From positions 1 to 64,000 of the forward strand of contig CADAQM010000008.1 in assembly GCA_902790135.1 (NCBI GenBank): a stretch of 64,000 bases of DNA, given 5' to 3'. Origin of the DNA: an uncultured Coriobacteriaceae bacterium (lineage in GTDB: Bacteria; Actinomycetota; Coriobacteriia; Coriobacteriales; Atopobiaceae). The translations under genes and the position numbers were made by a program. The notes beneath the pieces were generated by a model. It was not told the DNA's origin. It worked only from the letters and a program-made list of their open reading frames with translations, and did not search any database. Positions 17,139 through 25,169 of the stretch are shown piece by piece (position 1 is the stretch's first letter; each line of letters begins with the position of its first letter).

Positions 17139-18344
17139 ATGTCTGACGAGAAGAACACGGAGGGTATCGAGGAGCTCGATGCCGCTGCCGAGCAGGTTAT
17201 CGATGACGCCGCCGTCGTCGAGGAGGCTGCCGAGGAGGTCGCCGACGAGGTTCCTGCCGAGGTCGCCGATGAGACCGTCGTCGAGGTCGCCGAGGAGCAG
17301 GAAACCGTCACGCAGGCCCTGGACGAGGTTGACGAGAAGGTCGAGGCTGCCGTGAGGCACGTCGCCGAGGAGGCCGAAGCCGAGCTCAAGGAGGCCGAGG
17401 AAGAGGCCGAGCGCACCCCGCGCGAGCGTCGCTCCAAGCAGGCGCGCGCCGAGAAGGAGGCAAAGCGTGGCTTCGAGGAGCCTGTCGCCGCTCCGGCAAA
17501 GGCGTCCCTGCTGAGCCGCCTTGGCACGGGTGCCTGGCTGGGCATCTCCGCCGCCTGCCTGGTGGCGGGCCTGCTGCTGGGTCACTTCGTCATCGGTGGT
17601 TCCGCAGCCGGCGCCGACTTCTCCGGCAAGACCACGGTCGCGGAGGCCGAGCTCGACAACACCCTCGCCACCTACACCCTCAACGGCCAGAGCCACACGC
17701 TTTCCGTGCGCGAGGTCATCGAGTCCGCTGGCACGCTCGACGATTCCCTCAACGAGGACGGCACCTACAAGCTGCCCTCCTCCGAGACCGCCGTCAACGC
17801 CGCCCGCACCGCCATCCTCAATAGCGAGGTAGAGACGCGTGGCATCGAGGTAAGCGCAGACGAGGTTGCCGCCTACGCCGAGCAGAACCTGGGCACGAGC
17901 GACTTCGAGGCAATCGGCCAGACCTATGGCATGGACGCCGCAGCCGTCGAGAAGCTCATCACCGACAATTGCCGCATCAACGCCCTGCGCGAGCAGGTCG
18001 TCGGCACGGATCTGCCTGTGGCTCCCGAGGCTCCCGCTACGGCCGAGGAGGGCAAGGAGGACGAGGTCACCAAGGAGTACGCGGACTACATCATCGCCCT
18101 TGCCGGTGACGAGTGGGATGCCGAGAAGGGTGCTTGGGTCGACGAGGCCAGCCCCTACGCCACCGCGCTCGACGGCGCCGACTTCAGCAAGGACGGCGCA
18201 TCCTACAACGCGGCCATCTCCGCCTACTACGTGGCGTATCAGGTCTACAACGAGCAGTCCACCACCATCAGCCAGCAGTGGACCGACTTCCTCAACGGCC
18301 TTCTGAGCAACGCCTCCATCCAGGTGGGTACGCTCGTCTCGTAA
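17139..18344 (+). CDS. Membrane-anchored extracytoplasmic protein with SurA-N-like region
   Basis: A 401-residue protein. The first about 125 residues are strongly acidic with repeated EVA/EEA runs, then a basic patch (RERRSKQARAEKEAKRG), then one transmembrane helix (WLGISAACLVAGLLLGHFVIGG). The outside part begins TYTLNGQSHTLSVREVIE and continues with a helical region like the N-terminal domain of SurA/peptidyl-prolyl isomerases. No parvulin catalytic domain is obvious, so a chaperone role is only inferred. GGAGG at 17126-17130 supports ATG 17139. Single gene with its own terminator. Confidence 0.65.
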   Translation: MSDEKNTEGIEELDAAAEQVIDDAAVVEEAAEEVADEVPAEVADETVVEVAEEQETVTQALDEVDEKVEAAVRHVAEEAEAELKEAEEEAERTPRERRSKQARAEKEAKRGFEEPVAAPAKASLLSRLGTGAWLGISAACLVAGLLLGHFVIGGSAAGADFSGKTTVAEAELDNTLATYTLNGQSHTLSVREVIESAGTLDDSLNEDGTYKLPSSETAVNAARTAILNSEVETRGIEVSADEVAAYAEQNLGTSDFEAIGQTYGMDAAAVEKLITDNCRINALREQVVGTDLPVAPEAPATAEEGKEDEVTKEYADYIIALAGDEWDAEKGAWVDEASPYATALDGADFSKDGASYNAAISAYYVAYQVYNEQSTTISQQWTDFLNGLLSNASIQVGTLVS

Positions 18345-18371
18345 CCCAGGCCGACGATTAAGGTTCTATGG

Positions 18372-18407
18372 TGCCCCGACAGGTCTCCTGCCGGGGCATC
18401 TTTCTTT
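18372..18407 (+). terminator. Rho-independent terminator
   Basis: TGCCCCGACAGG (18372-18383) pairs with CCTGCCGGGGCA (18387-18398) with one mismatch and a three-base loop, followed by TCTTTCTTT. Confidence 0.8.
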
Positions 18408-18434
18408 GGGCGGGATGTGTGCTTTCAAACTGTC

Positions 18435-18460
18435 TTTACAGTTGTCTTGTCAACTGTAAA
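18435..18460 (+). promoter_or_regulatory. Palindromic operator upstream of nadA, probable NiaR site
   Basis: TTTACAGTTG (18435-18444) and CAACTGTAAA (18451-18460) are a perfect 10-bp inverted repeat around TCTTGT. The operon ends in a NiaR-type repressor gene, and NiaR regulators bind palindromes of this ACAG..CTGT type. The site covers the -35 box, so binding would block transcription when niacin is plentiful. Assignment rests on symmetry and gene context. Confidence 0.7.
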
Positions 18461-18475
18461 GAGTTCTGTCATACT
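18447..18475 (+). promoter_or_regulatory. Candidate nadA promoter
   Basis: TTGTCA (18447-18452) and CATACT (18470-18475) with a 17-base spacer. The -35 box lies inside the palindromic operator. Confidence 0.6.
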
Positions 18476-18511
18476 TGCCTAGCCGATCCAAGTCGCGGGA
18501 GAGGGGCTCTC

Positions 18512-19423
18512 ATGGATATCGCCGCCGAGGTCGCACGCCTCAAGCAGGAGAAGGAAGCCGTCATTCTGGCGCACTACTACGTGCCGCCCGAGACGCAAGC
18601 GCTGGCGGACTACGTGGGCGACTCGTTTGCCCTGGCGCGTCTCGCGCGCACGCTTGACTGCAAGACCATCGTGCTGTGCGGCGTGTCGTTCATGGCCGAG
18701 AGCGCGAAGATGCTCAATCCCGATCGCACGGTGCTGCTCCCCGAGCCCGCGGCGGACTGCCCGATGGCACACATGGTGCGCAAGGCGGACGTGGATGCGG
18801 TCAAGGCGCGCTACGATGACCTCGCCGTCGTCTGCTACATCAACTCCACTGCCGAGATCAAGAGCTGGTCGGACGTGTGCGTCACCTCCTCCAATGCCGT
18901 CAAGGTAGTGCGTGAGCTGCCGCAGAAGAACATCCTCTTCATTCCCGACATGCATTTGGGCCACTACGTGAGCCTGCAGGTGCCCGAGAAGAACTTCATC
19001 CTCAACCGTGGCTACTGCCCCATTCATCACAAGATGATTCCCGCCGAGGTGGAGGCGCTCGAGGTGGCACATCCCGAGGCTGTGGTGATCGCCCATCCGG
19101 AGTGCACCGAGGAGGTGCTGCAGGAGGCCGACTTCATCGGCTCGACCAAGCAGATGATCGACTACGTGGCCACAAGCGATGCGCGGGAGTTCATCGTGCT
19201 GACCGTGGTGGGCGTTCAGCGCGAGATGGAGCTCGCCACCGCAGGCACAGGCAAGCGCTTCTACTTCCCCAAGACCACGCCCATTTGCGTCAACATGATT
19301 AAGGTCACGCCCGAGAAGGTGCTTGCCTGCCTGCGCGACGGCACGGGCGAGGTGGGCATGCCCGACTGCGTCGACGCCGCGACGACCCCGCTCGAGCGCA
19401 TGCTCGAGCTGGCAGCCCGATGA
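18512..19423 (+). CDS. nadA: Quinolinate synthase
   Basis: A 303-residue cytoplasmic [4Fe-4S] enzyme that condenses iminoaspartate with dihydroxyacetone phosphate to quinolinate. Family marks are AVILAHYYVPPETQALADYVGDS, cluster cysteines in VLCGVSFMAE, in the HPECTEEV block and in GMPDCVD, and the HLGHYVS segment. ATG 18512 has a GAGAGGGG site upstream; an open frame further upstream would run through the terminator and operator. It overlaps nadB by four bases (ATGA), so the two are translationally coupled. Repression by the NiaR-like protein is likely. Confidence 0.95.
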   Translation: MDIAAEVARLKQEKEAVILAHYYVPPETQALADYVGDSFALARLARTLDCKTIVLCGVSFMAESAKMLNPDRTVLLPEPAADCPMAHMVRKADVDAVKARYDDLAVVCYINSTAEIKSWSDVCVTSSNAVKVVRELPQKNILFIPDMHLGHYVSLQVPEKNFILNRGYCPIHHKMIPAEVEALEVAHPEAVVIAHPECTEEVLQEADFIGSTKQMIDYVATSDAREFIVLTVVGVQREMELATAGTGKRFYFPKTTPICVNMIKVTPEKVLACLRDGTGEVGMPDCVDAATTPLERMLELAAR

Positions 19424-20643
19424 TTACCCTCGGGGCGGGAGCACCCGCGCCCCAGATCGACCTCGAGAACTGCGAGCGCGTGAGCTGCGACGTGCTGATC
19501 GTGGGCTGCGGCGTGGCGGGGCTCTACACGGCGCTCAACCTGCCGGAGCACCTCTCGGTAGAGATGCTCTGCAAGGAGGACGTGGCCAGCTGCGACAGCA
19601 TGCTCGCGCAGGGTGGCATCTGCGTGCAGCGCGACGATGAGGACTACGAGCCCTGGTTCGAGGACACGCTGCGCGCCGGCCATTACGAGAACCGACGCGA
19701 GAGCGTCGACATCATGATCCGCGAGAGCCGTCCGCTGATCGACGACCTCATGTCACTGGGCGTCCAGTTCGACCGGACGCCCGAGGGCGAGCTGGACTAC
19801 ACGCGCGAGGGCGCGCACTCCCGGCCGCGCATCCTGCACAACGCCGACCTTACCGGCGCGGAGATCACCACAAAGCTGCTCGCGGCGGTCGAGACCCACA
19901 CCAACGTGGGTATCCACGAGTACACCACCATGCGCGACCTGCTGGTGGAGGACGGGCGCTGCGTGGGCGTGCTGGCAACCGACGGGGCAAACGAGCCCGT
20001 GATGATCTATGCCAAGGCGACAGTGCTCGCCACCGGTGGCGTGGGCGGGCTCTACCCGCGCTCCACCAACTTCCGCAGCCTCACCGGCGACGGCTGCCGT
20101 ATCTGCCGCAACGCCGGCGTCGAGCTCGAGCACATGGACTACGTGCAGATCCATCCCACGAGCCTGTACACGCCCAACCCCGACCGCTCGTTCCTCATCT
20201 CGGAGAGCTGCCGCGGCGAGGGCGCCATCCTGTTGGATGCGCACGGCAACCGCTTTACCGACGAGCTCCAGCCGCGCGACGTGGTCACCAAGGCCATCTA
20301 CCGGCAAATGGAGATCGACCACACCCGTCACGTGTGGTTGTCGTTCGAGAACGTCGACCGCGACGTGATCCTGACCCACTTTGCCAACATCCACAGGCGC
20401 TGCCTGGAGGAGGGCTACGACATCTGCCGCGAGCCGATCCCGGTGGTGCCGGCCCAGCACTACCTGATGGGCGGCATCCACGTGGACGAGATGAGCCGCA
20501 CCACCATGCCAGCGCTCTATGCGGCGGGGGAGACCAGCTGCAATGGCGTGCATGGCGCCAATCGCCTGGCTTCCAACTCCCTGCTGGAGAGCATGGTCTT
20601 TGCCCGTCGCGCGGCACTCGACATCGCCGAGAGCATCGGCTGA
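19420..20643 (+). CDS. nadB: L-aspartate oxidase
   Basis: A 407-residue FAD enzyme producing iminoaspartate for NadA. The dinucleotide-binding motif is DVLIVGCGVAGLYTALNL, followed by SMLAQGGICV, the active-site ESCRGEGAILLDAHGNRFTDE and the FAD-contacting ALYAAGETSCNGVHGANRLASNSLLE. It is shorter than the about 540-residue E. coli protein because the C-terminal helical domain is missing, as in some Gram-positive forms. In an anaerobe fumarate rather than oxygen is the likely electron acceptor. It starts inside the end of nadA and is followed by nadC after 43 bases. Confidence 0.93.
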   Translation: MITLGAGAPAPQIDLENCERVSCDVLIVGCGVAGLYTALNLPEHLSVEMLCKEDVASCDSMLAQGGICVQRDDEDYEPWFEDTLRAGHYENRRESVDIMIRESRPLIDDLMSLGVQFDRTPEGELDYTREGAHSRPRILHNADLTGAEITTKLLAAVETHTNVGIHEYTTMRDLLVEDGRCVGVLATDGANEPVMIYAKATVLATGGVGGLYPRSTNFRSLTGDGCRICRNAGVELEHMDYVQIHPTSLYTPNPDRSFLISESCRGEGAILLDAHGNRFTDELQPRDVVTKAIYRQMEIDHTRHVWLSFENVDRDVILTHFANIHRRCLEEGYDICREPIPVVPAQHYLMGGIHVDEMSRTTMPALYAAGETSCNGVHGANRLASNSLLESMVFARRAALDIAESIG

Positions 20644-20686
20644 CACCGCGCGTGGTACAGGCCACCTGACTTATAAAGGAGACCCC

Positions 20687-21541
20687 ATGAACCCCATCAC
20701 CCTCAAGCTTCAGGCCGAGCCGCTCGTGCGCATGGCCTTGCAGGAGGACATCACGAGCGAGGACGTCTCGACCGCATCGGTCATGCCAAAGCCCGCCCGC
20801 GGCGAGGTGCAGCTCATTGCCAAGCAGGACGGCGTCATCTGCGGCCTGGACGTGTTTGCGCTTGCCTTCGAGCTGCTTGACCCCACGGCGCAGCTGCACG
20901 CGGACGCGGCGGACGGTGACGAGGTCAGCTGCGGCCAGGTGCTGGCAACCGTCGAGGCCGACGTGCGCGCACTGCTCTCGGCCGAGCGCGTGGCCCTCAA
21001 CTACCTGCAGCGCATGAGCGGTATCGCCACGTATACGCGCCGGATGGCGGCGCTGTTCGCGGGCACCAAGACGCAGCTCGTGGATACGCGTAAGACCACG
21101 CCCAACATGCGCGTGTTCGAGAAGGAGGCCGTGCGCGTGGGAGGGGCGGGCAACCACCGCTACAACCTCTCCGACGGCGTCATGCTCAAGGACAATCACA
21201 TCGACGCGGCGGGAGGCATCACGGCTGCCGTTGCCGCAGCTCGTGCCCATGCGCCGTTTGTCCGCAAGATAGAGGTCGAGGTCGAGACCCTCGACATGGT
21301 GCGTGAGGCGGTGGCAGCGGGGGCGGATATCATCATGCTTGACAACATGAGCCACGAGACCATGGCCGAGGCCATGCGCATCATCGACGGCCGTGCCGAG
21401 GTCGAGGTCTCAGGCAACGTCACCGCAGACAACGCAGCAGCTTTGGTCGACTTGGGGGTTGACTACGTCTCGTCCGGCGCGCTCACGCACTCCGCGCCGA
21501 TACTTGACCTCTCCCTCAAGCACTTGCACGTGATCGGGTAG
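20687..21541 (+). CDS. nadC: Nicotinate-nucleotide pyrophosphorylase (carboxylating)
   Basis: A 284-residue quinolinate phosphoribosyltransferase that turns quinolinate and PRPP into nicotinate mononucleotide and CO2, the third step of de novo NAD synthesis. Conserved parts include ALQEDITSEDVST, LNYLQRMSGIAT, the phosphate-binding VDTRKTTPNMR, GGAGNHRYNLSDGVMLKDNH and the barrel end VDYVSSGALTHS. ATG 20687 follows AAAGGAGA. It is third in the nad operon; niaR starts seven bases after its stop. Confidence 0.95.
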   Translation: MNPITLKLQAEPLVRMALQEDITSEDVSTASVMPKPARGEVQLIAKQDGVICGLDVFALAFELLDPTAQLHADAADGDEVSCGQVLATVEADVRALLSAERVALNYLQRMSGIATYTRRMAALFAGTKTQLVDTRKTTPNMRVFEKEAVRVGGAGNHRYNLSDGVMLKDNHIDAAGGITAAVAAARAHAPFVRKIEVEVETLDMVREAVAAGADIIMLDNMSHETMAEAMRIIDGRAEVEVSGNVTADNAAALVDLGVDYVSSGALTHSAPILDLSLKHLHVIG

Positions 21542-21548
21542 GTGTGAC

Positions 21549-22094
21549 ATGCGAGGTCAGGAGCGCAGGTTTGAGATCCTTGCCCTTCTCGAGGGGGCGA
21601 CCGAGCCCATCTCGGGCGCGGAGATCGCACGCCGTTGCGGCGTGAGCCGGCAGGTGATCGTCAACGACATCGCGCTGCTGCGCCGCGAGGGCAACGAGGT
21701 CGTGTCGACCCACCATGGCTACGTGCTGGCGCGCCACGGCGGCCCCTGCCGTCGCCTCTTCAAGGTCTGCCATGACGAGACGCGCGTGCAGGAGGAGCTG
21801 TTTGTCATCATCGACCTGGGTGGCACCGTGGAGGACGTTATCGTCAACCACCGCATCTATGGGAAGATCGAGGCCAAGCTCGACATCTCGAGCCGTCGCG
21901 AGGCGCGCCGCTTTATCGACGACCTCGCACAGAGCAAATCGACTCTGCTCAGCAAGGTCACCTCGGGCTATCACTTCCACCATGTGTCTGCCGACTCGGA
22001 CGAGATCCTGGACGAGATCGCCGCCGAGCTTCAGAGGCTGGGGCTGACGGCCGAGCTTCTGTCCTACGAGCAGGACGGCAGCATCGGGGCATAG
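21549..22094 (+). CDS. niaR: NiaR-type niacin-responsive transcriptional repressor (HTH + 3H domain)
   Basis: A 181-residue regulator. The N-terminal helix-turn-helix is EPISGAEIARRCGVSRQVIVNDIALLRREG. The 3H domain follows, with histidines in VIVNHRIYG and the HFHH cluster in SGYHFHHVSADS that binds metal and ligand. Family members repress NAD synthesis and niacin uptake genes when niacin is present. It is the last gene of the nadABC operon it probably controls, through the palindrome at 18435-18460. The close spacing to nadC suggests autoregulation. Family call is strong. Confidence 0.88.
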   Translation: MRGQERRFEILALLEGATEPISGAEIARRCGVSRQVIVNDIALLRREGNEVVSTHHGYVLARHGGPCRRLFKVCHDETRVQEELFVIIDLGGTVEDVIVNHRIYGKIEAKLDISSRREARRFIDDLAQSKSTLLSKVTSGYHFHHVSADSDEILDEIAAELQRLGLTAELLSYEQDGSIGA

Positions 22095-22211
22095 GGCGCG
22101 GGTGGCCTCCCTTGCGCGCACCGGTCTTCTCGCAACGCGATTGTTTCGCTCAGGGCACGATTTTGTGGATGGAGCCCATGCGGTAGTACCCTGTGTTGAG
22201 TCTGAAGTTGC

Positions 22212-22230
22212 CATGCACGTCCCGTGCATG
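22212..22230 (+). promoter_or_regulatory. 8-bp inverted repeat in the ilvE leader
   Basis: CATGCACG (22212-22219) and CGTGCATG (22223-22230) flank three bases just upstream of the ilvE ribosome-binding region. It could be an operator or an mRNA hairpin affecting translation. No further evidence. Confidence 0.4.
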
Positions 22231-22250
22231 CAGGGGAGATTGGAAGATCC

Positions 22251-23288
22251 ATGGTTGAGAAGAAGGACCTCGACTGGGGTAGCCTGACGTTCGCTTACAC
22301 CCCGACCGACTATAGCTACGTGTGCAATTACAAGGACGGTGCCTGGGGCGAGGACATCCTGACCCCTGACCACACCCTGCAGCTCTCCGAGTGCGCGGGC
22401 ATCTTCCACTACTGCCAGGAGGTGTTCGAGGGCCTCAAGGCCTACACCACCAAGGACGGCGACATCGTCTGCTTCCGTCCCGACATGAACGCCTCCCGCA
22501 TGGCTGACTCCGCCAAGCGCATCTGCATGCCGCCGTTCCCCGAGGACCGCTTCGTCGAGGCCGTCAAGCAGGTCGTCGAGGCCAACCTCGCGTGGGTCCC
22601 GCCCTTCGGCAGCGGCGCCACCCTCTACATCCGTCCGTTCATGATCGCCACGGGCAACGTCATCGGCGTCAAGCCCGCCACCGAGTACCAGTTCCGCATC
22701 CTGGTCACCCCCGTGGGCCCGTACTACAAGGGCGGTGTCCAGCCCGTGGCGCTGAAGGTCCCCGAGTACGACCGCGCCGCGCCGCACGGCACCGGCAACA
22801 TCAAGGCCGGCCTGAACTACGCCATGAGCCTGTATCCCAGCGTCCTCGCCCATGCCGAGGGCTTCGCTGACAACATGTTCCTCGACCCGCAGACCCACAC
22901 CTACGTGGAGGAGTCCGGCGGCGCCAACTTCCTGCTGGTCAAGGAGGACGGCACCCTCGTGGTCCCGCAGTCTGCGACCGACTCCATCCTGCCCTCCATC
23001 ACCCGCCGCTCGCTCGTGCAGGTGGCCGAGGAGATGCTCGGCATGAAGGTCGAGCAGCGCCAGGTGCGCTTCGACGAGATCGACCAGTTCGTCGAGTGCG
23101 GCATGTGCGGCACCGCGGCCGTCATCTCGCCGGTGGGCAAGGTCGTCGACCTCGAGGGCAACGAGCACGTCTTCGGCGCTGGCATGGAGCATGTCGGCCC
23201 CGTCCTGGCCAAGCTCCGCGAGACGCTCACGGGCATCCAGTCCGGTGAGGTCGAGGACAAGTTCGGGTGGGTCGTGAAGGTCGCTTAG
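22251..23288 (+). CDS. ilvE: Branched-chain amino acid aminotransferase
   Basis: A 345-residue fold-type IV PLP enzyme that transfers amino groups between glutamate and leucine, isoleucine or valine. Visible are the IFHYCQEVFEGLKAY start, PFGSGATLYIRPFMIATG, the PLP lysine in GTGNIKAGLNYAMSL, EESGGANFLLVKEDGTLVVP, ILPSITRRSL and the C-terminal MCGTAAVISPVG. ATG 22251 has GGAAG close by and GGGGAG further up. It is a single gene, preceded by a short palindrome and followed by a large hairpin. Confidence 0.93.
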   Translation: MVEKKDLDWGSLTFAYTPTDYSYVCNYKDGAWGEDILTPDHTLQLSECAGIFHYCQEVFEGLKAYTTKDGDIVCFRPDMNASRMADSAKRICMPPFPEDRFVEAVKQVVEANLAWVPPFGSGATLYIRPFMIATGNVIGVKPATEYQFRILVTPVGPYYKGGVQPVALKVPEYDRAAPHGTGNIKAGLNYAMSLYPSVLAHAEGFADNMFLDPQTHTYVEESGGANFLLVKEDGTLVVPQSATDSILPSITRRSLVQVAEEMLGMKVEQRQVRFDEIDQFVECGMCGTAAVISPVGKVVDLEGNEHVFGAGMEHVGPVLAKLRETLTGIQSGEVEDKFGWVVKVA

Positions 23289-23304
23289 GTTCGACGGACC
23301 TGAC

Positions 23305-23387
23305 GCTCGCCCCCGGCTTGCCTCTGCGCTCCAGCGCGCCAAGAACAGGCGCGCTTGAGGTCGCGCTGAGGCAAGCCGGGGGCGAGC
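23305..23387. repeat. Perfect 20-bp inverted repeat with inner stem
   Basis: Positions 23305-23324 and 23368-23387 are exact reverse complements. Inside them AGCGCGCC (23333-23340) pairs with GGCGCGCT (23349-23356). Outside, GGTTCGACG pairs imperfectly with the bases after 23387. It begins 16 bases after the ilvE stop, so the transcript would fold into a large hairpin. Confidence 0.65.
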
Positions 23388-23411
23388 TTCGTCGAGCCAA
23401 ATCGAGGAGGA

Positions 23412-23457
23412 GAAGGTGCTGGTCGGGAGGGGGACTCTCGAGTGGCGCCTTCTTTCT
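23412..23457 (+). terminator. Probable rho-independent terminator
   Basis: GAAGGTGC (23412-23419) pairs with GCGCCTTC (23445-23452) through one G-U pair, followed by TTTCTT. Confidence 0.5.
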
Positions 23458-23728
23458 TGTGGGGCGTGGATGGGTCGGGGCGTTGGGCCGGTCGGGTTTG
23501 GGTCGGGGCGTTGCCTCGGTTCCTCGCGCCTTCGGCGCTCGGGGCGGCCGGGGCTCGGGTGCGGGTCGGGACATTTTCGTGCTTCCTCGCGCCTTTGGCG
23601 CTCGGAGCCTACGTGATTGATGGTGCGGGTCGATGCGTCTCCTTTGCTTGTGAAGGTAGGGTAGCCGACGGCGTTTCGGGTTATACTTGCTGCTTAGTGT
23701 CTTTATCTATCGACTGGAGTGATGCCCC

Positions 23729-25036
23729 ATGGCACAGAGGGTGCTGGGAACCGAGGATCTGTTCGGCGGCTACATGCGCGCCTGGCAGCATATGACCGAC
23801 GTGGCGCGCGAGCTGTTTGGCGCGTATGGCTTCGACGCCATCGAGACGCCCGCGATCGAGCAGGTTGACACCTTCGTGCATGGCATCGGAGAGTCGACCG
23901 ACGTAGTGCGCAAGGAGATGTTCCGCGTGTTTTCCGGCTCGCTCCTGCCCGAGATGCTCGAGCGGGGGACCGAGTCGCACCTGAAGGCGCGCCAACGCAT
24001 GGCCATGCGCCCCGAGGGCACCGCAGGCGTCGTGCGCGCAGCTGTCGAGCACAACTTCGTGCCGCAGGGTGGCGCTCCGGCCAAGCTCTGGTACGCCGAG
24101 GCGATGTTCCGCGGTGAGCGTCCGAAGAAGGGCCGTCTACGCCAATTCCACCAGGTGGGTCTGGAGTGGATTGGTGCCAGTGACCCCGCCGCCGACGCCG
24201 AGTGCATCATCGTGCTGATGGAGTACTTCAAGCGCCTGGGCTTCGACCCCGACAAGCTGCATCTCGTCATCAACTCGATGGGCGATGCGGCCTGTCGCCC
24301 CGCGTATCGCGAGGCGGTACGGCAGTTCATTCTCGATCACGCCGACGAGATGTGCGAGGACTGCATCGAGCGGGCGGAGCTCAACCCGCTGCGCGCCTTC
24401 GACTGCAAGAACGACCATTGCCGCGAAGTGATGGAGGCCGCGCCTAAGGTCTCCGACGCTCTCTGCGACGATTGCCGTGCGCACTATGCGCAGGTCAAGC
24501 GCTATCTCGACGAGGCAGGCATCTCCTATACCGAGGATCCGACGCTGGTGCGCGGCCTGGACTACTACACCCGCACGGTCTTTGAGGTCGAGGTCGAGGG
24601 TGCCGGCGTCGGTGCCATCGGCGGCGGCGGACGCTATGACGGCCTAATGGAGCTCGAGGGCGGCAAGCCCACTCCAGGCATCGGCTTTGCCGTCGGTTTC
24701 GAGCGTATCTATCTCGCGCTGCAGAGCCTTGGCGTGGACCTCGCGGGCGAGGAGCCGGGCTGCGTGTATGTTGCCTGCATGCCCGACCAGCGTCAGGCTG
24801 CGTTCTCGGCAACGCTGGCCCTGCGCCAGGCGGGCTTGCGCACCGAGGCCGACTACCAGGGCCGCTCGCTCAAGGCGCAGTTCAAGCAAGCCAACCGCCT
24901 TGGCGCGCGAATCTGCGTGGTGCTGGGCTCCGACGAGGTTGCAGCAGGCGTCGCGACGGTTCGCGACATGGAGACCCACGACCAGGTGCAGGTGCCCCTC
25001 TCCGAGCTGGCCGAGCAGGTGGCTAGTCGCCTGTAG
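23729..25036 (+). CDS. hisS: Histidyl-tRNA synthetase
   Basis: A 435-residue class II synthetase charging tRNA-His. Motif 1 region is FGAYGFDAIETPAIEQ, motif 2 is AMFRGERPKKGRLRQFHQVGLEWIG, the histidine-specific loops are RPEGTAGVVRA and LVRGLDYYTRTVFEV, and motif 3 is PGIGFAVGFERIYLAL. A C-terminal anticodon-binding domain follows (VYVACMPDQRQAAF and ARICVVLGSDE). The ATG at 23729 has GGAG at 23714-23717. It is not adjacent to aspS, its common neighbour, which lies about 20 kb downstream. Confidence 0.95.
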   Translation: MAQRVLGTEDLFGGYMRAWQHMTDVARELFGAYGFDAIETPAIEQVDTFVHGIGESTDVVRKEMFRVFSGSLLPEMLERGTESHLKARQRMAMRPEGTAGVVRAAVEHNFVPQGGAPAKLWYAEAMFRGERPKKGRLRQFHQVGLEWIGASDPAADAECIIVLMEYFKRLGFDPDKLHLVINSMGDAACRPAYREAVRQFILDHADEMCEDCIERAELNPLRAFDCKNDHCREVMEAAPKVSDALCDDCRAHYAQVKRYLDEAGISYTEDPTLVRGLDYYTRTVFEVEVEGAGVGAIGGGGRYDGLMELEGGKPTPGIGFAVGFERIYLALQSLGVDLAGEEPGCVYVACMPDQRQAAFSATLALRQAGLRTEADYQGRSLKAQFKQANRLGARICVVLGSDEVAAGVATVRDMETHDQVQVPLSELAEQVASRL

Positions 25037-25077
25037 GCTCCGCAGAGCGTCGAGCATCTCTCGTGAACTACAAAGTT

Positions 25078-25108
25078 CAACTGTAAGAGATACCATCAAT
25101 AACAGTTG
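25078..25108 (+). promoter_or_regulatory. Pair of NiaR-like half-sites before the antiporter gene
   Basis: CAACTGTAA (25078-25086) equals the right arm of the nadA operator, and ACAGTTG (25102-25108) equals part of its left arm, but the two are in reversed order and 15 bases apart. The arrangement differs from the nadA site, so regulation is only a possibility. Confidence 0.3.
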
Positions 25109-25169
25109 GACGCATGCCACAAAGGCTCCTATCCTCCTTCATGTGTGACAAGCGCATGGGGGAGGATTC

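Larger units (their letters stand above)
23289..23728. other. Structured intergenic region between ilvE and hisS
   Basis: No gene is supported in these 440 bases. The region holds a long inverted repeat, a terminator-like hairpin, and a 22-base direct repeat at 23521-23542 and 23584-23605 (one mismatch), each copy containing a GCGCC/GGCGC stem. A TATACT box at 23683-23688, 40 bases before hisS, could be its -10. Confidence 0.45.

Noticed and set aside
21516..23342. A 608-codon minus-strand frame over niaR and ilvE
   Set aside because: It spans two unrelated certain genes on the other strand.
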